Notes: generated by a model from the letters alone, not told the origin. Counted from the stretch's first letter, positions 24,492 through 38,020 are shown. The stretch: 64,000 bases of DNA from Strix aluco (GCF_031877795.1 NC_133938.1:10696920-10760919); one strand, 5' to 3'. A program made the numbers and translations.

Positions 24492-27400
24492 TAGACCAAG
24501 CCTTGACCCTTTCACATTTACAAGAGTGTGACTTTATCTGATATGCTGGGTTCTCCAAAATGAGCTGTATGTTGATTAGCTTCCCAGAGAAAATCCTTGG
24601 GTTTAGCCCCCTCCCTAAAGAAATTAGGCTTGTGCGTGTGTGTATAAATGTGTATGTGCGTAAGGCTGTGCTGCCGAACGATTGTAAAATCCACTGACCA
24701 GTTTCAACTGAGCTTGGATTAGAGGTCTCCAAAAGGAAAAGTTTCATGGCAACAGATACCTGAGCACAGGGTAACAACCCGCTAGTGCATTGTGAATGAA
24801 AAGCTGACATATGAACTTAACCCCTTATCAGACACCAGTGAATCCACAAACTCCTAGGAAACACAGCTCAGCAGTCTGGCTCCCTTGTACAGCACCTGGC
24901 ACAATCATCAACTTCCTGGCTTCCTGGCTCTTTTGTTTCATCCTGTTGCTGATGAACAAGGTCCCTCACCACTGGGGAACAAGCACAAACACTGCTGGCT
25001 GCAGCTACCATGAGCAGGCAGAGGCGCAGGCAGAGGTGCTTGGCTGCTTATGGCAAGCTCTCAGTGATACTCTTGCTGTTTGCTCTGTAATTTGTAAGGC
25101 TGGTGATGCCAGGGAGTGCAAATGTGCTCAATTCCCTTTTGAATCCCTGGTACTTTTGGTCCCCATACCCCTACATCCAGCTCTCCATGTCCTTTTGGGG
25201 GACAGCACTCTGCTGCAGGGAGCTGGTGGCAGTTTTCCAGCTTGGACGGGGGACCAGGAAGGATCCACAGAGGAATTTAAGCTCCTGGCTCCTGCAGATG
25301 TGCATACCCCCCCTGAAAACTCTGGGGAGCAATGTCCTCTGCAGGGGAGTGGGACTGAAATCCCTTTGCACACACCTTGCTCTGAGCCTGCCCCCCAGCC
25401 AGGGCTGAAGCCCTGCAGGCTCCATCTCTGCAGTGGGAGGGAGAGCACACGCATCTGGAGCAAAATCCACGTGTTCATTCACGATTCCCCTTTACTTCCC
25501 TGCTCCTGGGATGCAGGAGATACACACCAGCCAAAACTCCAATCGGTGCCTGTGGGTGGGCAGCACCCATGCCTTGCTGATGGGAGGGTAAGCCAAGTCC
25601 CTTGGGCAGGGGGTTATGACTGGGCAGGGGCCAGCAGATCTGGGACATGGCTATTTGTGAGGAGGAGGTATTTGGGACAAGAAAGGTCGAACCTCCTGGC
25701 AGGGGCAGTGCTTGGGTCTCACATGAGGCTCAGCCAGGAAAATGGTAGGGAGCTGCTGCTGAGGAGTCTTTCTTTGCCCCAGCTGGAGGGGAACAGATAC
25801 TGTCTTAAAGTGTTAAATATAACACTTAATCAGCAGTTTGCTGGGGTTGTGATGTCTTTCAGCTCTCCTGCTCATCTGATTTAGCATTGCCTTCCCAACA
25901 AAGGTAGGCGACAGGGACAGCACCTAAAAATACACACACTCCTGTCCTGAGATACTCAAAGGACCAGGTCAGGCCAGGTTAGAAACCCCTTGGAGGTGGG
26001 GACTGGTCCAATCGCAGTGGCCCCACAGAGCAGACACCCCTGCCCTGATTGCTGGGGTCCCTAATGCAGGAGAGCATAGAGGCAGGTGCTCAAAACCACC
26101 AAAAGCCACATAAATGTCATGCCCCTGCGGGCAGGGAGAGAGGCTGAAGCCCCCCTCGGAGGCACCTGTGCCCCTGACATGCTATTTCCAGCTCAGCACC
26201 AATGCTCCCTGGTGACCTTGGGTACCTTTTGCTTTTGCCTTTCCAAGAGACAAGGTCAGTGGGGTGCCCCTTCCCTCGCAAAGCCTTTTGCAAAGGGACT
26301 TCCACAGCCTTTCACAGCACTGTGGCCATCCCAGGGCTGGACAGGCACAGGGACAGCCCTGGGGACTGCCCGCTTTCTTCGGAAGAAGCCCTTTCCCAGC
26401 TGAACGCCCTTGCTGAGGGCAGAGCATCCTCCCTGCCCGGGGTGGAGGTGACATCTCTCTGAGTTAAGATCAGAAATCCAGATGTGAGCTTCTACCCCAT
26501 CCAGGCAGAGAGGAGGAAGCATTTCCCAAACTTCAGCAGCACCCCTCAGTGCTGAAGGCTGACTCCAGCTCTTCCCCTACTTAGCACTCTGGGCCCATCT
26601 TCACACCATTTATACACTTTAAATGAGCCAGTCCTTGGAGGAGAGCCGATGGAGCTGTGTTTGTTAACACTGCCAAGCAGCAAGCAGCCTTTAAAGAAAA
26701 GGTTGCATTTGAATGAGTTTGCATAAAATTACTTCAGGGACAGGACAGAGGGACCGAGGGATAGTAAATAAGAAGCTGGTCTATTAGTTGCCTTAACACA
26801 ATGCCTGGATTTATATACTCGGCAGCAGCTCTAACTTCTGCTATCAGTGTTTCTGCACTAATCATATTTAGAAAGATACGGAGAGAGAAGGAAATAAGAT
26901 GCCAAAGGGCTGGAGCCTGTTTCAGGGAGATTAAAGTGTGAATAGTTAATCGCTACTTTAAACAGTCACTCAGACATCAGGGATGATTTTGACTCCTCAA
27001 TAACAGCTTGTAGGACATGGCTGGTGGAGTCAAAGCATCACCCAGACCCGTGTGGGCTCTGGGCTCAGTTCGGGATGGCAAAGGGGCTCTCAGGATGCTG
27101 CCGAGCTCTTCCCCTGCGAAATCTGAATGGGTATTTGAGACACTGACACCTCTCTCGCAGCCGCTTCTTAAAAATACAAGTAGAGCTTGTCCAGGCATCC
27201 CCAGGGGGAGATGAATGCTGCTGCAATGCCCAGTGGTGTGGAGAGGAGTGGAGAATGGGAGGCTGCATCAGAGGAGAGGGAAAAATGTATTGTTGGAGAG
27301 GAGGAAGGCAGAGTTCCCCTCCAGCCAGGGTGGGGATCCTGTCTGTCCTCATGCCCCAGACCACCTGGATATGGATAAGAGGGCTCTGAAAGAGCCCCTC

Positions 27401-27820
27401 TTCAGCTCTTCCTGGAGAGACCTGACTAGGGAGAGCCCAGAATACCTTAATTTCTCTCCAGTCCCTCCCTGCTTGCTCTAAACTGACAAAGTCTCATGTT
27501 TGCAACTTTCCCAAAACTCAGCAGACCTCTCTGCTTGGGGATGGATGCGAGCCCCCCAAGGCAGGAGAAAGGCTCCTGCATGAGTGCAGCTCAAAACCCG
27601 CTACCAGTTAAGACAAATTGGGTCGAAGCATTTGGAAAGCAGCTTAAGTCGGGAGCACTGGGAAGCTGCCAGAGACGGCGCTGCGGCGAAGTGCTGGCTG
27701 GGCAAATGACAAGCCTGTCGCCAACCTACGAAGCACCTAATTACTGCAATCCTTGGGAATCAGCCCGCCCTCCCTCCTCCGTCCCCAGCAGTTCACTGAA
27801 TATTGCCCTTATTTAAACAC

Positions 27821-27821
<1 letters not shown>

Positions 27822-27852
<31 letters not shown>
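27822..27852. repeat. 31-base poly(A) tract
   Basis: An uninterrupted run of A, followed by an A/G-rich stretch to about 27878. The sequence before it does not look like a SINE or processed transcript, so it is recorded as a homopolymer tract only. Confidence 0.95.
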
Positions 27853-27854
<2 letters not shown>

Positions 27855-30800
27855 AGAAAAAAGGGGAAGAAAAAGAAGTTTGACTAGAAACAAAGCTGTT
27901 GCCATGGAGATTGCTTGTGGTCCCTGGGAAAGCATCTCGCTGCCTGCACTGGAACCACACGGGAAGGGGCTCTTGGTTTGCGTAGGAGCTGATGCTTTGC
28001 GAGGAGACCTTTGTTGGTGTCACCTGGTTCAGCTCTGCGTTGCTGTTCTCCGGAGGAGACCTTGAGGAAACTTTTCCTGCCCAGCTGGGGTAAGGCAGGG
28101 CAGGTTCGCTAATGCTGGCAGGACTGTGCTGGTCGATGGCTTCGGGACTGCTCAAAACCCTAAGTCATTCTTAGAGAGGGGTCTTTCTTTTCTTTGCCCT
28201 TTTGACCCACCAGCTGTATTTTTATTTTTCATCCTTATCGCCACCCGCCACATTTCAGGCTTCTTTGGGAAAGAGTCTCCTTGAACAAAGAAACCGTGCA
28301 TGAATGTAGCGTTGCTGAAAATAGCTGCTGGGTGATCCTGCAGGGACTCGGGATCCGCTTTTAATTGCTCCCACGCAGAACCGCAGGGCTCTTAGGATAA
28401 TTCAGCCTGTGGCAGGGATTGCAGATAGAATCTCTGGCCCATCAGAGAAGACTTAACATCTTCTTTTCAGGCTCTGTTTTGAGGATGATTCATTTGTTTC
28501 CAAAAGTTTTGGGAAAGAAGAGACTGTGTCGGTGCTAACCCACCTCTGACACTAACTCCTGCCTCAGTTTCCTTTTCGGTCCATGGGGGTGCATTACGGG
28601 TTCCTTAGCCGATGTTTAGGGGTGCTGATGTCTAGCAGTGGCTGCTGTAGGATGGATTTCATCAGGTTAATTTTCGCTCCCAGCTAGTGTAATAACGGGC
28701 AGATGCCCCATCCCCACATCCACCCTGGCAACACCACGGCTGTAGGCTGTGGCTGTCAGCTGGGCAAGTGGCCACAGTGATCTGGCCCTCTAAAAAGCAG
28801 GTACAGGTGACCCCACTGCAGGACAGCTGTATTCTCAGCCAAATCCTTGAAGCACAAAGCCCAAGCAGTGGAATGGCTCCCACCACACACTGCCAGGGAT
28901 CAACCAAGGCTGGACCTCAGGGATGCACCATCTCACAGCGGCGTTTCCATTCCTGCCATTGTGTGGTCCAGCAATGGGCTGCGTCAAGTCCATGGGGTGA
29001 GGACTGTGCCTTTCTATGCCTCTGCAAGTGTTGGTCTTCCTTGAGCTGAAACCAAGAACAGCTCCTCACCTCCTGGCCGCCTTTGCTTTGTCTCTGTGGT
29101 GAACACCTAAGGCTGGAGGATGCGAAAAGCAACTAACCACCCCCAGGAGCATCCCTGCCTCCCACGTACCACACCTGAGCCATCACCTCTCTGAGACCTG
29201 CTCTCTGGAGCAGCCACGCTGCCCTGCAGACAGGACTGGGATCAAATGCAGGCTTTGTCCAGGGTTATACAGGTGCAGAGAAACTATTTTTAAGATAATA
29301 TTGTAATTAGTCGAATGCCTTTCCTGTGTTGCCCCCTTTCTGCACCAGACCCTTCATGCCAGGGACAGCTCTGCAGAGAGACAGTCCTTACCTGTCCATT
29401 GGCAAAGCAGTGTGCTTGTGTTACTCGGGGTGCAGGACAGCTTTGACTCTGCCAGCATGGCTAACCTAAGAAATTTCTGCAAAACAGGGAAAGAAGAACA
29501 GACTCTGACCGCAAGTTAATTTAGAAAGATGTGAATCTGGGGGTAAAGGGGTACTTCTTGCTAACAAATTACTACTGCCAGAGGCAGACAGAGATTTTCC
29601 AGCAGAACAAACCTGGGAGATATCTGCTGATTTTGCTAATGAATAAGCAGAGTCTGTTCTGTAAATGAGACAGATACAATGTCCAGCTGCGACTGCTGCA
29701 TCGTGTCAAACACATGAGGGATACCCTTGAACTCGTGTCCGTTGGGAATGCTTTGGCCAGAGCTGGTCCTGCCTTGCTGCAGAAGCATGAGGCAATTGCT
29801 GGATCGGGACCTGTTTCAAAGCAAGAGGTGCTTCTGCTCCTGCTGCTGGGAAAAGAGCTTTTTTAGTAGCTGTTTTCACACCCAGCTCCATTTAAAGCAA
29901 ATAAAACTAGAGCATGTTTGTTTGTTCATCTAACGTGTTTCCCCTTCCGTTGCTTGTTTCCATCTCTGCAGGGAGTGTGAAAGTCTCACTCACCGGTTTG
30001 CATTTAAATTTCAGCCCTTTCTCCCACCTCCCTCTGCTCTTCTGTTAGGGACATCTCTTTTCCAGAGGTTGAAGTGCCTCATGGACATCCCACCCTGCCA
30101 CCAATGAATGCAGGGGACCTGGCCACCCCACTGGGATGAGACTGGGCATAGAGTATCCCTGTGCCCTGTGCACACAGGCAGCAGGAAGCTGCTCCCCACT
30201 GCCTGCACTGTAAGGGTATTCTGAGTACAAGGAAGGGTAAAACATGCTGTGAAATCTGGGCAGCCCTGAACAGTGTTTTTCTGCCCCAAAAAACACAGCA
30301 CGTCCCAATGGTCCTGCTTCCAGGGATGGTGTTGAAGACTCAGGCAGAGCCAGGGAGGTGTAGGGGCACTTTGTTCCACATCAGTCTGCTATTCAGGGAC
30401 ACTATTTCACAGCTTCTGATTTACCCAGTCTACCCTATCTCCTCTCCCCAGCTGCTTTGGATCAATTGCTTCTTATCGATCTCACCCCATCTCAGCACTT
30501 TCCACCTCGCCTTTCGCCCTGCAACACTTCAGCAAGCGCCCTGAGCCTTGGCAGCACTGGCAAGTGGGGAGAGGTGTCTCTGGGTTAGATGCTGCTCCTC
30601 CAGCCTGGCCGAGAAAGTCACTTTGTCCCTCTCTTTTATCTGAGGCATTCATACATGTCCGTGTGCATGCCCTGATTTTGCAGCATGTGTTACAAGCTCC
30701 TTCCAGGGGCTGGGTAGGGGCAGGCAATGCTTTTTCTTACCTCCAAAGTGTGACTATCCTGGGTCTGAGGGTGCCACTGCCCCAGGAGCACACCATGGGA

Positions 30801-31525
30801 CCCCTGCTGGCCCCAGCTCTGCCCTTGGGTATCCCAGGTTCATTGGGTACCCTGGTTCAGCCTGACTTTGCTTGCCTTCTGGCTGGAGCCTGTGTGAACC
30901 TGAACGTGGGCTGTGCTCCAAAAGAGTATTTCATTTTCCTCTTGGTGGAAATTGTGTCCATTGTCTGTTCCTCATGCAGACCCCCTGCCAGATATAAGGG
31001 ATGGAGAGAGAAGTACCTGTTGTGATGCTAAGGGTTTCAGCTGCCTTCAGCCAGTCACCACTGTCCTTCAGCTCCCAGCCCCTCACCAACCTCCATTACC
31101 TGATTACACCCCCCTGCAGGGTTAGTTATTCAAGGTTTCTAACACGTGCTTGTGCATGACATGAGGTTGTGCATCCCACACCCTGCAAAGGTCCTTCTGC
31201 ATCAGAGCAAGGTTTAATCCCACTGGGGCCAAAGATGTGCAGGTTTCATCTCTCTACCCCCTTGTCCCTCCCCAGACATCCCGTGCGGGAACCCGTTTCT
31301 CAGCCACAGGCTGATTGTAGCCAGAGGGAGAAGTTGGAGAGGAGCTTGCACAGCTGGGACACAGCCGGTCGCTGGCAGCTGGCAGGGGAGAAGAGGGCGC
31401 TGACATTTTTATGGTTGTTTCTCCAGGGTCCTGCTGGCAGGAGATCCTCCGCCCATGGGGCCTCACTCCTCTTTTCCACACATGGCAACACGCTGAAGTT
31501 ACAGGCCATAAATGGCCACAAATAA

Positions 31526-31700
31526 CGTGTAATTGTGTAATTACTTCACTCCTTACTTACACAGTCAAATCATAAAGGCATCGCAGTAAATACCCTCTAA
31601 TGACAGCCTAATTACATCTTCCTGCAGATTACCGGGTAATTAGATCCAGCAGGCTCCAGAAATAATTCCCAGGGAAGCAGCAGTTCGGATTAGCGCGTAC
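31526..31700. promoter_or_regulatory. Candidate enhancer with clustered homeodomain sites
   Basis: Within about 160 bp there are three TAATTA cores (31538, 31609, 31637), one TAATTG (31530) closely paired with the first TAATTA, a TAATGA (about 31598) and GGATTA (about 31686; TAATCC on the other strand, a site type preferred by OTX/bicoid-class factors). The surrounding sequence is GC-rich, so such a dense AT-core cluster stands out. It lies in the intron of the membrane-protein gene. Enhancer function and conservation are inferences. Confidence 0.4.
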
Positions 31701-34266
31701 AATCCAGCCCACTCTTACCCAGGAATTAGGCTGCGGCAGCCTCACGCAAGCCACCTTCCCTGGGCACCCTGGCCAACCATGTCCCCTTTGGTGACCATGC
31801 ACCATGGCCATTTTCCCATGGAAACAGCTTTTGCTGAGCCCCCCAGTGCTCTCCCAAAACACTCATCCTCTGTGTTTCTGCCTTTACCATGGTGCCACAG
31901 CACCATGCCCAGCTCTTCTGGTGCCTGCAGATATCACCAAGGGTTCGTTGCTTGGTCACCAAATGTCACTTCCTCTTGCTCACAGGCATGCAAAGCTCTG
32001 CTCTTTGCTTCCCACAGCAACCCTAATCTGATGGCTCCCAGGATATTTGGGGACCCATCACTTCTTTTTCTACAGGTTATTCCTCTTCTTCTCTGCTGGA
32101 CCAGCCCCTGCTCCCACCGGAGTTTTATGGCTGACGTCAAGGAAAACAAGCCAAGACCTTTAATAGTATTTGTAGGAGGCAATCTTGTTACTGCCTTCCG
32201 GATCCTCCTCACGCCAAGCAGCTGTGCGGGGGCTGGTGTGAGCCTGGGAGGTCTTGGGGGCAGGAGGGGGGAGGTCCAGCCGGCGTAGACGCATCCTGGG
32301 CTGCAGGGCCAGGCTGGGAAGCAGCCAGTGGAGTGTTTGGCTTTGGTCTAAATCCAGTAAATCCAAGCAAAATGGAGTCTATAAAGGAAAAAATACCTAA
32401 ATGAGCCTTCTGGGCTTGGCTGATTTCCTCAGGGAAGGGTTGTGATGGGGAGCCCAGACTCAGGTGGGGGCTGTGGACCATGCAAGTGAAAGCTAAATGC
32501 CCCAGGTGGGACTCTGGACAGACCCAGGGCTCCTCAAAAGCCTTTGGACCACATCTTTGTTGAGTTCCCTGATCGCTCTTGCCAGCACCGTGGTAGCTGT
32601 GGGGATTGTGCTGGTTCTTCTCCTGCCCTTCCCATCACACAATCAGCAGACCCCATGATGGAGGTGAACAAAAAAGTTAAAAACAGAAAAAACAGTCACT
32701 CTCTGGACACATCGCCTGTGCCCAGCATGGTGGGAGCTCTCTCCTCCATGGACCCTGCACCCACGTCCGGCCAGCCCATGCTGGCAGTGGGGCACAACCT
32801 CCTCCGCTCCCTGTCTGGCCCCCATAGCAAGGGTGGACACCCACCCTGGCTCCACAGCATGAGCATCACCCTGAAAGCCATGCCCCATGACCTTGGGGAG
32901 GGTGGGGCCAAATGGTTTCAGGCTAAAGAAGAAAATCAAATATTACACCAAAATGACAAAACTTTTCAGTTTTCTTAAAAAAAAAAAAAAAAAGGAAGCT
33001 TTCAAGCTTTCACAAAAGCCCCGAAATTTCACCTATGGTGCACTATGGTGCACACACCAAGCACAGGGATGACCACAGGTCATTCCCATGTCTCTTCTCA
33101 CACCTGCAGCAATGTCTGGCTACCACTGTTGACCCAAGAAATTAGATCTTCCTCTCCCTTCACACCTGGGATCCCACCCTGGTATTTGCCATCATTCAGC
33201 TCAGCTTTGCTGCAAAACCTGTTTCCACAGCCCATGAAAAAGGCAACATCTCATTGTAAATGTATTTCTTTGGCCCTGCTCCACCAAGCAGCCTCCGTCC
33301 TTCACCAAAGAGCTCCAGCTGAAATGCCCCATGGGGACAGAAAATACCCCATGCCACAAAGGAGAGAAATGTTATTCCTTGAGAGCGATCTATTGGCAAA
33401 TAAGTGGAGTCCCTCAGAAAAAACTACACCAGACTGGTCCTTTTGTCTGTCTCCTGATAGCCATCTCTGCTTTATTTTGGGAGCAGGGCTGAAGCAGAGG
33501 GGTCCTAGTGCTCCACTGCCCACCACTACCTGGTCCTGTCCAGCCCCAGGGGCTCCTCTCTCCTCACCTGGGTTTCCCCAGCTTTGGTTTTGTCATTGCT
33601 GATGCCTTTCCATCACAGCTGGGCATGGCCTCCCACCACCCAAACAGACAATTTTTTTAAAAAAATAGATAATTGGGAAGCAGCACCACCTGCCTCCACT
33701 GAGCCACAGCCCCTTGTGCTGCAAGGGATATCTCAGTCACACCACCATCCAGCATCAACCACTGTATTTTGGAGGGGGATTGGTCACCCCCAAGGTTGTG
33801 AGAGGGTTTGAAGCCCTGGCATGGCTGTGACACAATCCTGTGGCAGATGAGCCATGTTGCCCATGCCTCCAGCCCCTCTTGGATGTCACACAGTTATTTA
33901 ATCATCCCCTCTGTTTCTGACAGCAAAAATCCACTGTAGGAAATACATTGCCAGAGAGCCCAGATGCACACTTCGCTTTGGAGACACTTCATTTTCATTT
34001 TGGGGATTAACAGGGTGATTTCATCTGCCTAAGATGGGAGGGCTTCCAGAAACCAGAAGCCTGAAAACCAGTCCAGAGCTGGGAACAGCAGAGACCCTGG
34101 TACCAGGGGAGTGGAGGGGACTGGAAGGGCAGGGGTGGGCAAGGGACCCTCCTGGGGGGTGAACATCCAGAGCGAGGGGTAGGATGTAGCGATTTCCCAG
34201 CCAGCTTTGATTCTGGGAACAGCTGGAGGTAACCAGGGTCTTGTTTTGTGATTTTTCTTCCTCCAG

Positions 34267-34410
34267 ACTGGATCTTCGGTCCCAGCCCAGATGACAACAG
34301 CAACAAGAGTGACGTCAACTGCATCAGCAACAGCGTCAATGAGATGAGCGAGATGCCCGAGGCACCGCGGCACCGGGACCGCCAACCCCAGGACGTGGTC
34401 ATTGCCATCG
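34267..34410 (+). CDS. Unidentified single-pass membrane protein, second exon
   Basis: Joining at 24390/34267 restores the frame exactly (phase 1) and completes an Asp, giving the continuous cytoplasmic-tail sequence HDFI-DWIFGPSPDD. The exon adds 48 residues (160-207). They are acidic and Asn/Ser-rich, then basic (RHRDRQ), and end in DVVIAI. The acceptor CTTCCTCCAG and the donor GTGAGA at 34411 are both good. If the donor is not used, the frame reads on for eight residues to a stop at 34440. If it is used, at least one further exon is needed; 37036-37091 is the best candidate I found. The low repeat content and the coding-like third-position pattern support a real exon. Confidence 0.72.
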
Positions 34411-34466
34411 GTGAGACCTGCCACTTGCCGCAGCAGACGTGACCGGTGCAGTGGCTGGGTCAGGCA

Positions 34467-34545
34467 GGATGGAGCAACAGGATGGAACAGAGGGATGGAG
34501 CGGAGGGTTGGAGCAGCTGGATGGTGCAGCAGGACAGCGCAGCAG
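34467..34545. repeat. Short imperfect GGATGGARC-type tandem repeat
   Basis: A run of imperfect units of about 10-20 bp based on GGATGGAGCA and GGATGGAACAG, ending in a CAGCAGGACAGCGCAGCAGCC stretch. It lies just downstream of the second exon of the membrane-protein gene. Confidence 0.7.
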
Positions 34546-37035
34546 CCACATTGCAGGACTGGATGGCAAGAGGAAGGGATGAGCAGAGCCGGCACCACAG
34601 AGCAAAGCCCTTCTCACCCCAGTTTTGCCAACCTCTAAGGACCTTGCCAGGGCAGGCAGCATCACCCCTTCTCCCAGGCTTGTCAGTCCTGTCTGACATC
34701 TGCCCATGGGTTCATGACCTCCCTTTCTTTCCTGTGAATAGCAAAAAAAAAAAGCAAATGCAAAATACACCCACCAAACAAAGCTTGCAAGAGAAATGTG
34801 CCAGAGAGGAGCTGGGCAATCGTTTGGTGTGTGGCTGTCCCACAGCACGGGGATGGGGTGGTGAAAAGGTCGAAGGAGACAAGAAGGCTGCATGAGAAAC
34901 AGGGGTGGCTGCATTTCTGGGGACAGACCCAGGATGCAGCAGGGAGCTGGGACTGCAGCGTGAGCCATGGGCTGCAGAAAGGCACTGAAAGGTCAGTAGG
35001 AGCCAAATCCAGTCCGGTACATTGATGACATGCCCAGGCTATCACTCCTCCCTTTAGTTTTGCAGCTCCAGCTCACAGCCCATTTCAGCAGGTATGTCCT
35101 GTGGCTCTGGGACAGCAGGGTGACAGCCTCACCTCCCCAGGGAGCCTTCGTCCCCATGCCTATGGCCAGGCCAGAGCCACAACCTTCCCTCTGCCACCAG
35201 CTCTGGTTGAGCCCAGCATCCCCTGACTGGGAGCAGCCCTGCTGGGACACATCATGCCCCTGTTCTCTGAGGAAAGTTGCTGGAGGGGAGGGCAGGGACC
35301 CACCTTCAGGAAACCCTAGCTCTTCATGGGGGAAAATAGCCCCTGTATAGCTGCATCTCTCAGATTCATCCCCATATAGCCATCCCCCTCGTCACCCCCA
35401 CATTAGCTGCCACCATGAGGGGTGCTGGCCCTGCACTGGGGTCAGCCACATGTGCATGCACTGGTGGAGGGGGGAGACCTCCCTTGTCTCCCTGGGTACC
35501 TTTCTCTTCCCTGCCAGGGCACGGCCACCCAAAACTGCCCTTCTCTCTGCCCAAAGGCATCCTTTCCCATCGCTAACTCCAGGCAGATTCCTGCTTCCCA
35601 CTTTTTAAGGGGCTCAAGGGAAGCCAGCAGCAGCCAAGGTGGGGGACAAGCTCCCAAACCAAGAGGGAAAAGGAGCATCCTGATGATTTCATTGATATTT
35701 TAAGGCTAGCTCTTGCCCCGCTCAGGGTTTTAAACCAGGATCAATCATTTCTCTGTATAGCAGAGAAGCTATAAATGAGCCAAGCTCATTCCTTGGTCCC
35801 AGTGTCTCTTCCTTATGAAGATCCCTTTGATCGCCACATCTTTCCTGAACTTTCCTGAACTGATTGCCCAGAGACCCGATGCTGGGAAAAGGCAAGCGGT
35901 CAGAACTTCTGCCTCTGTATTCAAGGAGACAAGCCCTGCCTTTCCCAGCCTGAGGTACTCAGCACACCCCTAATAGCGGGGGCCAGAGGATCATTTTACC
36001 CTTCTGAAAGCAGTTAGGGAAAATGGATGAGGTTTCAACATCCTGCTCTGTTGGCTTTTAATGAGAGCCATTACCAGCAGTCCCATGCTGGGGCTTTGTC
36101 AGCTTTGCAGCAAGCAAAAACAGTAGGACAGTACCACAGACCTCCCCTAAATAATTAACCATTTCCAATCAGATATGTCATTGCTGCCACCATAGTTTTT
36201 CTCATTTTTTTTGGCCCTGGGTTTGTAATGCGGCTGTTCTGGCACCTGCCAGCTGTCCTGCACTGGGGCTGTCAAGGGGAGCTGGGCAGTGATGCTGTGA
36301 CAACGCGGGGGGATACCAGGGGGTCATCCCAGGTCTGTCAGCCCCTGGGAGCAGGGCTGCATTGCCAGAGCTGGCCGTGGACTGGGCAAACTGGGAAGGT
36401 CCAGATTCCTGAGGAACAGGAGATTGTATGGGGTGGAGGGGGGCTTGTTTCCTGGCTCCCCTGCCCTTTCAACATCTAGAGGCTGGGCATCAGGGTCACC
36501 CAGGGCCCCCCAGCCACTACTGGGGAGGGATGGTGAGACCATGTGTCCAGCACTGGCACTGCTCTCAAAGGGACCAGTCCTTGCCATGGGGACATGCCAC
36601 TTACCAGGCACAACTGGTCCCCTCACGGCTGCAGGCAACAGCCTCGGTGATTTGTCTGCATTGGGGACCCATCACCCACCAGCTGCTGGAAATAAGGTGG
36701 AGGCTTCCCTGAGAATGGAGGCAGCCGTCTCCACTCCAGCCAGGTTCTTGCTCCCTTCCTGAGACATCTTGGGTGTCACATAACACAGTCTGACCCCAAG
36801 GAGACATCCCTGCACCAAGCTGCAGCTCGCACCCAGGGCCAGTGTGGCTGTCACCAACCCCAGACCACTGTCCTCCAAGCTGGAGGAGAAGGAAGGAGTC
36901 AAGCTCCCTCCTGTGGCCACCTGCACCGGGGTCTGCTGGGCTGCGCAAGGCTGGGAAAGGGCTGGCGAGGAAGGCGCACTCCCCTCCTCAGCCTCCTGGA
37001 GCCAGGACATCTCCCTTGAACGTCCTCTTTTGCAG

Positions 37036-37091
37036 GGATGCAAGGAGAGATCCTGGTGCTGTGTTCATCCCCAAAACCGACCGAGCCCCCA
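37036..37091 (+). CDS. Possible third exon of membrane-protein gene (weak)
   Basis: A good acceptor (CTCTTTTGCAG) at 37035 and a CAG/GTAATG donor at 37091/37092 bracket 56 bases. They are in the phase needed to follow the exon ending at 34410, adding IGMQGEILVLCSSPKPTEPP. Without the donor, the frame stays open to a TAG at about 37216. Nothing in the peptide is diagnostic, and similar pairs arise by chance in GC-rich DNA. Confidence 0.2.
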
Positions 37092-38001
37092 GGTAATGTT
37101 ATGACAGTGTGTATGGTGGGGGGAACCACTGACCGTCTCCCTGAGCCGCAGGGTCATGCCTGGTCAATGCCAGGAACCAGGCTGGCACTGGCGTGGTGCA
37201 GGATCCCATGGCTGTAGCTGCTTTCTCTACTGACCCTGCTGGAACCTGCCACACACCCCGGTGTGTGGCAAAACCACAGAGGACACCAGTTTCCCACACC
37301 ACCTTCCTTTGCATCGCCCCATCCCTGCATCACTGCCATCATCCAACATCTGCTTTCCTCCTTTTCCCCCTGATTTGGGAAGGGGAGAGTTGTTTGGGGG
37401 CCGGTACAAATGGGGCAGCAACCTCATCTGCTCTTCTCACCCACCAGGACCTCAACTCCGGGCTGGGCTGCCCCCTCCCAGCCCTTTCCTTGTCCTCCGA
37501 GCAGGGGATGAGGATCTGGCTATCCCACATAAGGGGCCCAGGGAGAACATCTGTGGGAAGGAGTGCCCAGGACTGCTTTACCCAGAGCAGGTTTTGGGGG
37601 ATGCTGAGAGGGAAGGGGGTGGATGAGGGTGCCGGGCTGCTCCAACTGCTCCAGTTCCTGCACCTCTTCAGTGCAGGAGGTTGCTCTTTAAGTCCCTCTT
37701 TCCTCCTCTAAGCGCCTTAGGGAGCAGGGGCGAGAGAGATGCTGGTGCTTTTTATAACAAATAGCCGTAATCCCCTCTGCTCACATCACCTGCGCCTTCC
37801 TGCCCCGAGGCCCAGGGCTGAGCCTCTGAAACGGGGGCAGCTGCCCAAAATCTGCCTCAAAGCCCTTCAGTTCCCAGCATCGCCTCTCTCCCAGGACACA
37901 GATCCCAGCTGGGGCTGGTTCTGGGCACAAAATCCCTTTGCAGAAGGCTTTAGAAGGCCACAAGCATTGCACCCCCCTCCCAGTTGCAGCACTCTGCCAG
38001 G

Positions 38002-38020
38002 GACAGACAGACAGACAGAC
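38002..38020. repeat. Short (GACA)n microsatellite
   Basis: Nearly five perfect GACA units, followed by a decayed ATACAGAG extension. No associated gene feature. Confidence 0.9.

Noticed and set aside
24811-25884. 357-codon plus-strand open frame in the large intron
   Set aside because: The composition looks random, no domain is recognised, overlapping frames are open on the other strand, and it lies inside an intron of a better-supported gene. Length alone is the only support.
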